In this document: positions 5,652-6,802 of the stretch, in pieces
Numbering within the stretch: the stretch's first letter is position 1
How the letters are laid out: each line of letters starts with the position of its first letter
Assembly (NCBI GenBank): GCA_049966915.1
Contig: JBMFTS010000035.1
Coordinates: 1-6,802, forward strand
Length of the DNA: 6,802 bases
Direction: 5' to 3'
DNA from: JAGDXZ01 sp049966915
Lineage (GTDB): Archaea; Micrarchaeota; Micrarchaeia; Micrarchaeales; CABMGC01
Position numbers and translations under genes: made by a program
Notes under the pieces: model-generated
Database searches by the model: none
Seen by the model: only the letters and a program-made list of their open reading frames with translations
What the model was told of the DNA's origin: nothing

Positions 5652-6509
5652 ATGACAGCGGAAGCAGACATAGATTATACTAAATCCGCACAAGAAAATG
5701 CGGAAGATTATTTTGAAAAGGCTAAAGAACTGGCAAAAAAGGCAGAAGGGGCAAGGAAAGCATCAGAAGATTTGGAAAAAAAGCTCAAGGAATTGGAAGG
5801 AAAGCAAACAGAGCGCAAGGTACTGAAACGCGTAAAGCAACGCGCGTGGTATGAGCGCTTCAATTGGTTCTTCACCAGCAACGGCCTGCTTGCAATAGGC
5901 GGCAGAAGCGCACAGCAAAACGAGGAGATAAACGCAAAATACTTCGAAAACGGCGACTTATTCTTTCATGCAAACGTTTTCGGAGCGTCGGCAGTTGTGC
6001 TTAAAGGCGGCCAGCGCGCAGACCAAGATGTGGAAGAGGAAGCGGCGCAGTTCGCGGCGTGCTATTCCAAGGCTTGGGAAAACGGCCAAAGTTCTGTAGA
6101 CGTGTTTGCTGCAAGCAGGGAGCAGGTATCAAAATCTAGCCAAAGCGGCTATGTCGCGACGGGCAGCTTCCTTATCAAAGGCGAGCGCAAATGGTTCAGG
6201 AACGTTGAGCTGGAGCTGTGCGCTTTTGCGAGTAAAACAGAAATAAAGCTTGATTCGTCTTCGCTCTGGAGCAATGCCGTAATAGGCCTCGGACCGAACA
6301 AAATAGAGGTGGACACACCGACCTTCGGGGTTGTTCCTGCAAAAACTTGCCAAAAATTGAATGTTGAGCGCTATGTCGCGCTTAGGCCTGGCGTCATCAA
6401 AAAATCGGAAGCCAGCAAAATGCTTTCGCAGAAGCTCGGCTTTGAAGACATTGACTACATAATGCAGCATCTGCCCGCAGGCGGATTTACGTTGAAAAAC
6501 GTTTTGTAG
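5652..6509 (+). CDS. NFACT-R domain protein: C-terminal half of an RqcH/NEMF (Tae2)-like factor
   Basis: This 285-residue protein matches only the second half of the NFACT family (RqcH, NEMF, Tae2), which acts on stalled large ribosomal subunits. It begins at the conserved segment between the N and middle regions (IDYTKSAQENAEDYF, 7-21). A charged coiled coil (about 20-65) follows, then the NFACT-R (DUF814) core: WYERFNWFF (67-75), IGGRSAQQNEE (82-92), GDLFFHANVFGA (101-112), QFAACYSKAW (133-142) and GSFLIKGERKWFR (171-183). It ends with a small C-terminal segment, PGVIKKSEASK (246-256). The NFACT-N and HhH domains are absent. An in-frame TAG at 5628-5630 blocks upstream extension, and the 60-base gap from secE cannot encode them. 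It is probably one part of a split gene, or a stand-alone NFACT-R protein. The core looks intact, so it is not annotated as a pseudogene. Confidence 0.85.
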   Translation: MTAEADIDYTKSAQENAEDYFEKAKELAKKAEGARKASEDLEKKLKELEGKQTERKVLKRVKQRAWYERFNWFFTSNGLLAIGGRSAQQNEEINAKYFENGDLFFHANVFGASAVVLKGGQRADQDVEEEAAQFAACYSKAWENGQSSVDVFAASREQVSKSSQSGYVATGSFLIKGERKWFRNVELELCAFASKTEIKLDSSSLWSNAVIGLGPNKIEVDTPTFGVVPAKTCQKLNVERYVALRPGVIKKSEASKMLSQKLGFEDIDYIMQHLPAGGFTLKNVL

Positions 6510-6515
6510 AAAAAC

Positions 6516-6523
6516 CTTATAAC
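6516..6523 (+). promoter_or_regulatory. TATA-like element of the right-edge gene
   Basis: CTTATAAC is centred near 6519.5, which predicts a transcript start near 6546 and a leader of about 7 bases before the ATG at 6553. It lies just after the NFACT-R stop codon. Confidence 0.5.
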
Positions 6524-6531
6524 CCCGTTAT

Positions 6532-6546
6532 GCAATAATTTATTGC
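6532..6546. repeat. Perfect inverted repeat around the predicted start of the right-edge gene
   Basis: GCAATAA-T-TTATTGC has 7-base arms around a single T. It lies between the TATA-like element and the ATG and ends at the predicted transcription start, where a dimeric repressor could block initiation. A loop of one base makes an RNA hairpin unlikely with the full arms. Confidence 0.55.
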
Positions 6547-6552
6547 GAGGTC

Positions 6553-6802
6553 ATGTTTAGCGAAAACGGCGGCTTTGTGCTTGAAATAAAGAAACTGCAC
6601 AAGCTCGGAATGAATGATGACCACCTGGCAAGGTTAGAACAAAGCCTTATGCTGCTTGACGATCCAAAAAACATCTACAAGTATGCAATCGCATATGAAC
6701 TGCTGGACTTTTTCGGCTCGACAAAGCAGGGCAATGGCAAAATACCAGACGCCGCAATCGACACAGCAATAAAAGTAATCGGCGCCTTTTCTAAAAAGCC
6801 GA
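6553..6802 (+). CDS. Hypothetical protein, 3' end beyond the window
   Basis: An open frame from ATG gives 83 residues with no stop before the edge. I do not recognise a family. The visible part is soluble-looking, charged and probably helical, with no signal peptide or membrane segment. A Leu/Asp/His-rich stretch (about 16-36) and an Ala/Tyr/Leu-rich helix (about 40-55) lead into a Gly/Lys linker. The start is supported by a TATA-like box about 33 bases upstream and codon use like its neighbours. GAGGT lies only 1 base before the ATG (6547-6551), too close to act as a normal Shine-Dalgarno site. The perfect inverted repeat upstream hints at its own regulation. Confidence 0.65.
   Translation, partial: MFSENGGFVLEIKKLHKLGMNDDHLARLEQSLMLLDDPKNIYKYAIAYELLDFFGSTKQGNGKIPDAAIDTAIKVIGAFSKKP

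Noticed and set aside
6608..6617. ATGATGA resembling a box C of a C/D guide RNA
   Set aside because: No matching D box or terminal stem was found nearby, and the site is inside an open coding frame.
1..6802. CRISPR arrays, insertion sequences, toxin-antitoxin or defence genes
   Set aside because: I looked for repeated spacer units, terminal inverted repeats and recognisable defence motifs and saw none; the genes are housekeeping types with uniform composition.

Overview
The window reads as a gene-dense piece of an archaeal chromosome. Evidence: a Drg-type GTPase with a TGS domain, an archaeal-type FtsZ, a 60-residue Sec61-gamma/SecE, and an NFACT-R protein. Both tRNAs look archaeal, and the complete one lacks an encoded CCA. 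AT-rich TATA-like elements sit about 26-27 bases ahead of the likely transcript starts, and several genes appear leaderless. Very short spacers, a tRNA overlapping a coding end and a split NFACT/RqcH protein suggest a reduced genome such as a DPANN (perhaps Micrarchaeota-like) lineage. That placement is inference only; no 16S or other phylogenetic marker was compared.

Layout. Positions 1-71 hold tRNA-Lys(UUU) on the minus strand, cut by the left edge. The divergent drg GTPase (130-1251, +) follows, and its last 8 bases overlap a minus-strand tRNA-Asn(GUU) (1244-1315). A minus-strand operon comes next: polX (1874-3601, Pol-beta core plus PHP domain) and, 4 bases downstream, a RibD_C/DHFR-like reductase (1357-1869), pointing toward tRNA-Asn. 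A divergent promoter region (3602-3736) separates polX from ftsZ (3737-4819, +). A minus-strand Nudix hydrolase (4863-5345) converges on ftsZ and is divergent from secE (5409-5591, +); that pair may share one palindromic TATA element. After secE come the NFACT-R half of an RqcH/NEMF-like protein (5652-6509, +) and an unrecognised gene that runs off the right edge (6553 onward).

How the genes fit together. Most are housekeeping: ribosome/translation (Drg, NFACT-R, two tRNAs), DNA repair and nucleotide or cofactor metabolism (PolX, DHFR-like reductase, Nudix), cell division (FtsZ) and protein export (SecE). In many archaea ftsZ, secE and spt5/nusG are neighbours. Here a reversed Nudix gene lies between ftsZ and secE, and an NFACT-R gene follows secE where spt5 is often found, so the neighbourhood looks rearranged.

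I see no mobile element, CRISPR array or obvious defence system. The observation most worth following is the split NFACT protein, then the shared or overlapping promoter and tRNA architecture. No stretch over 300 bases lacks a gene.
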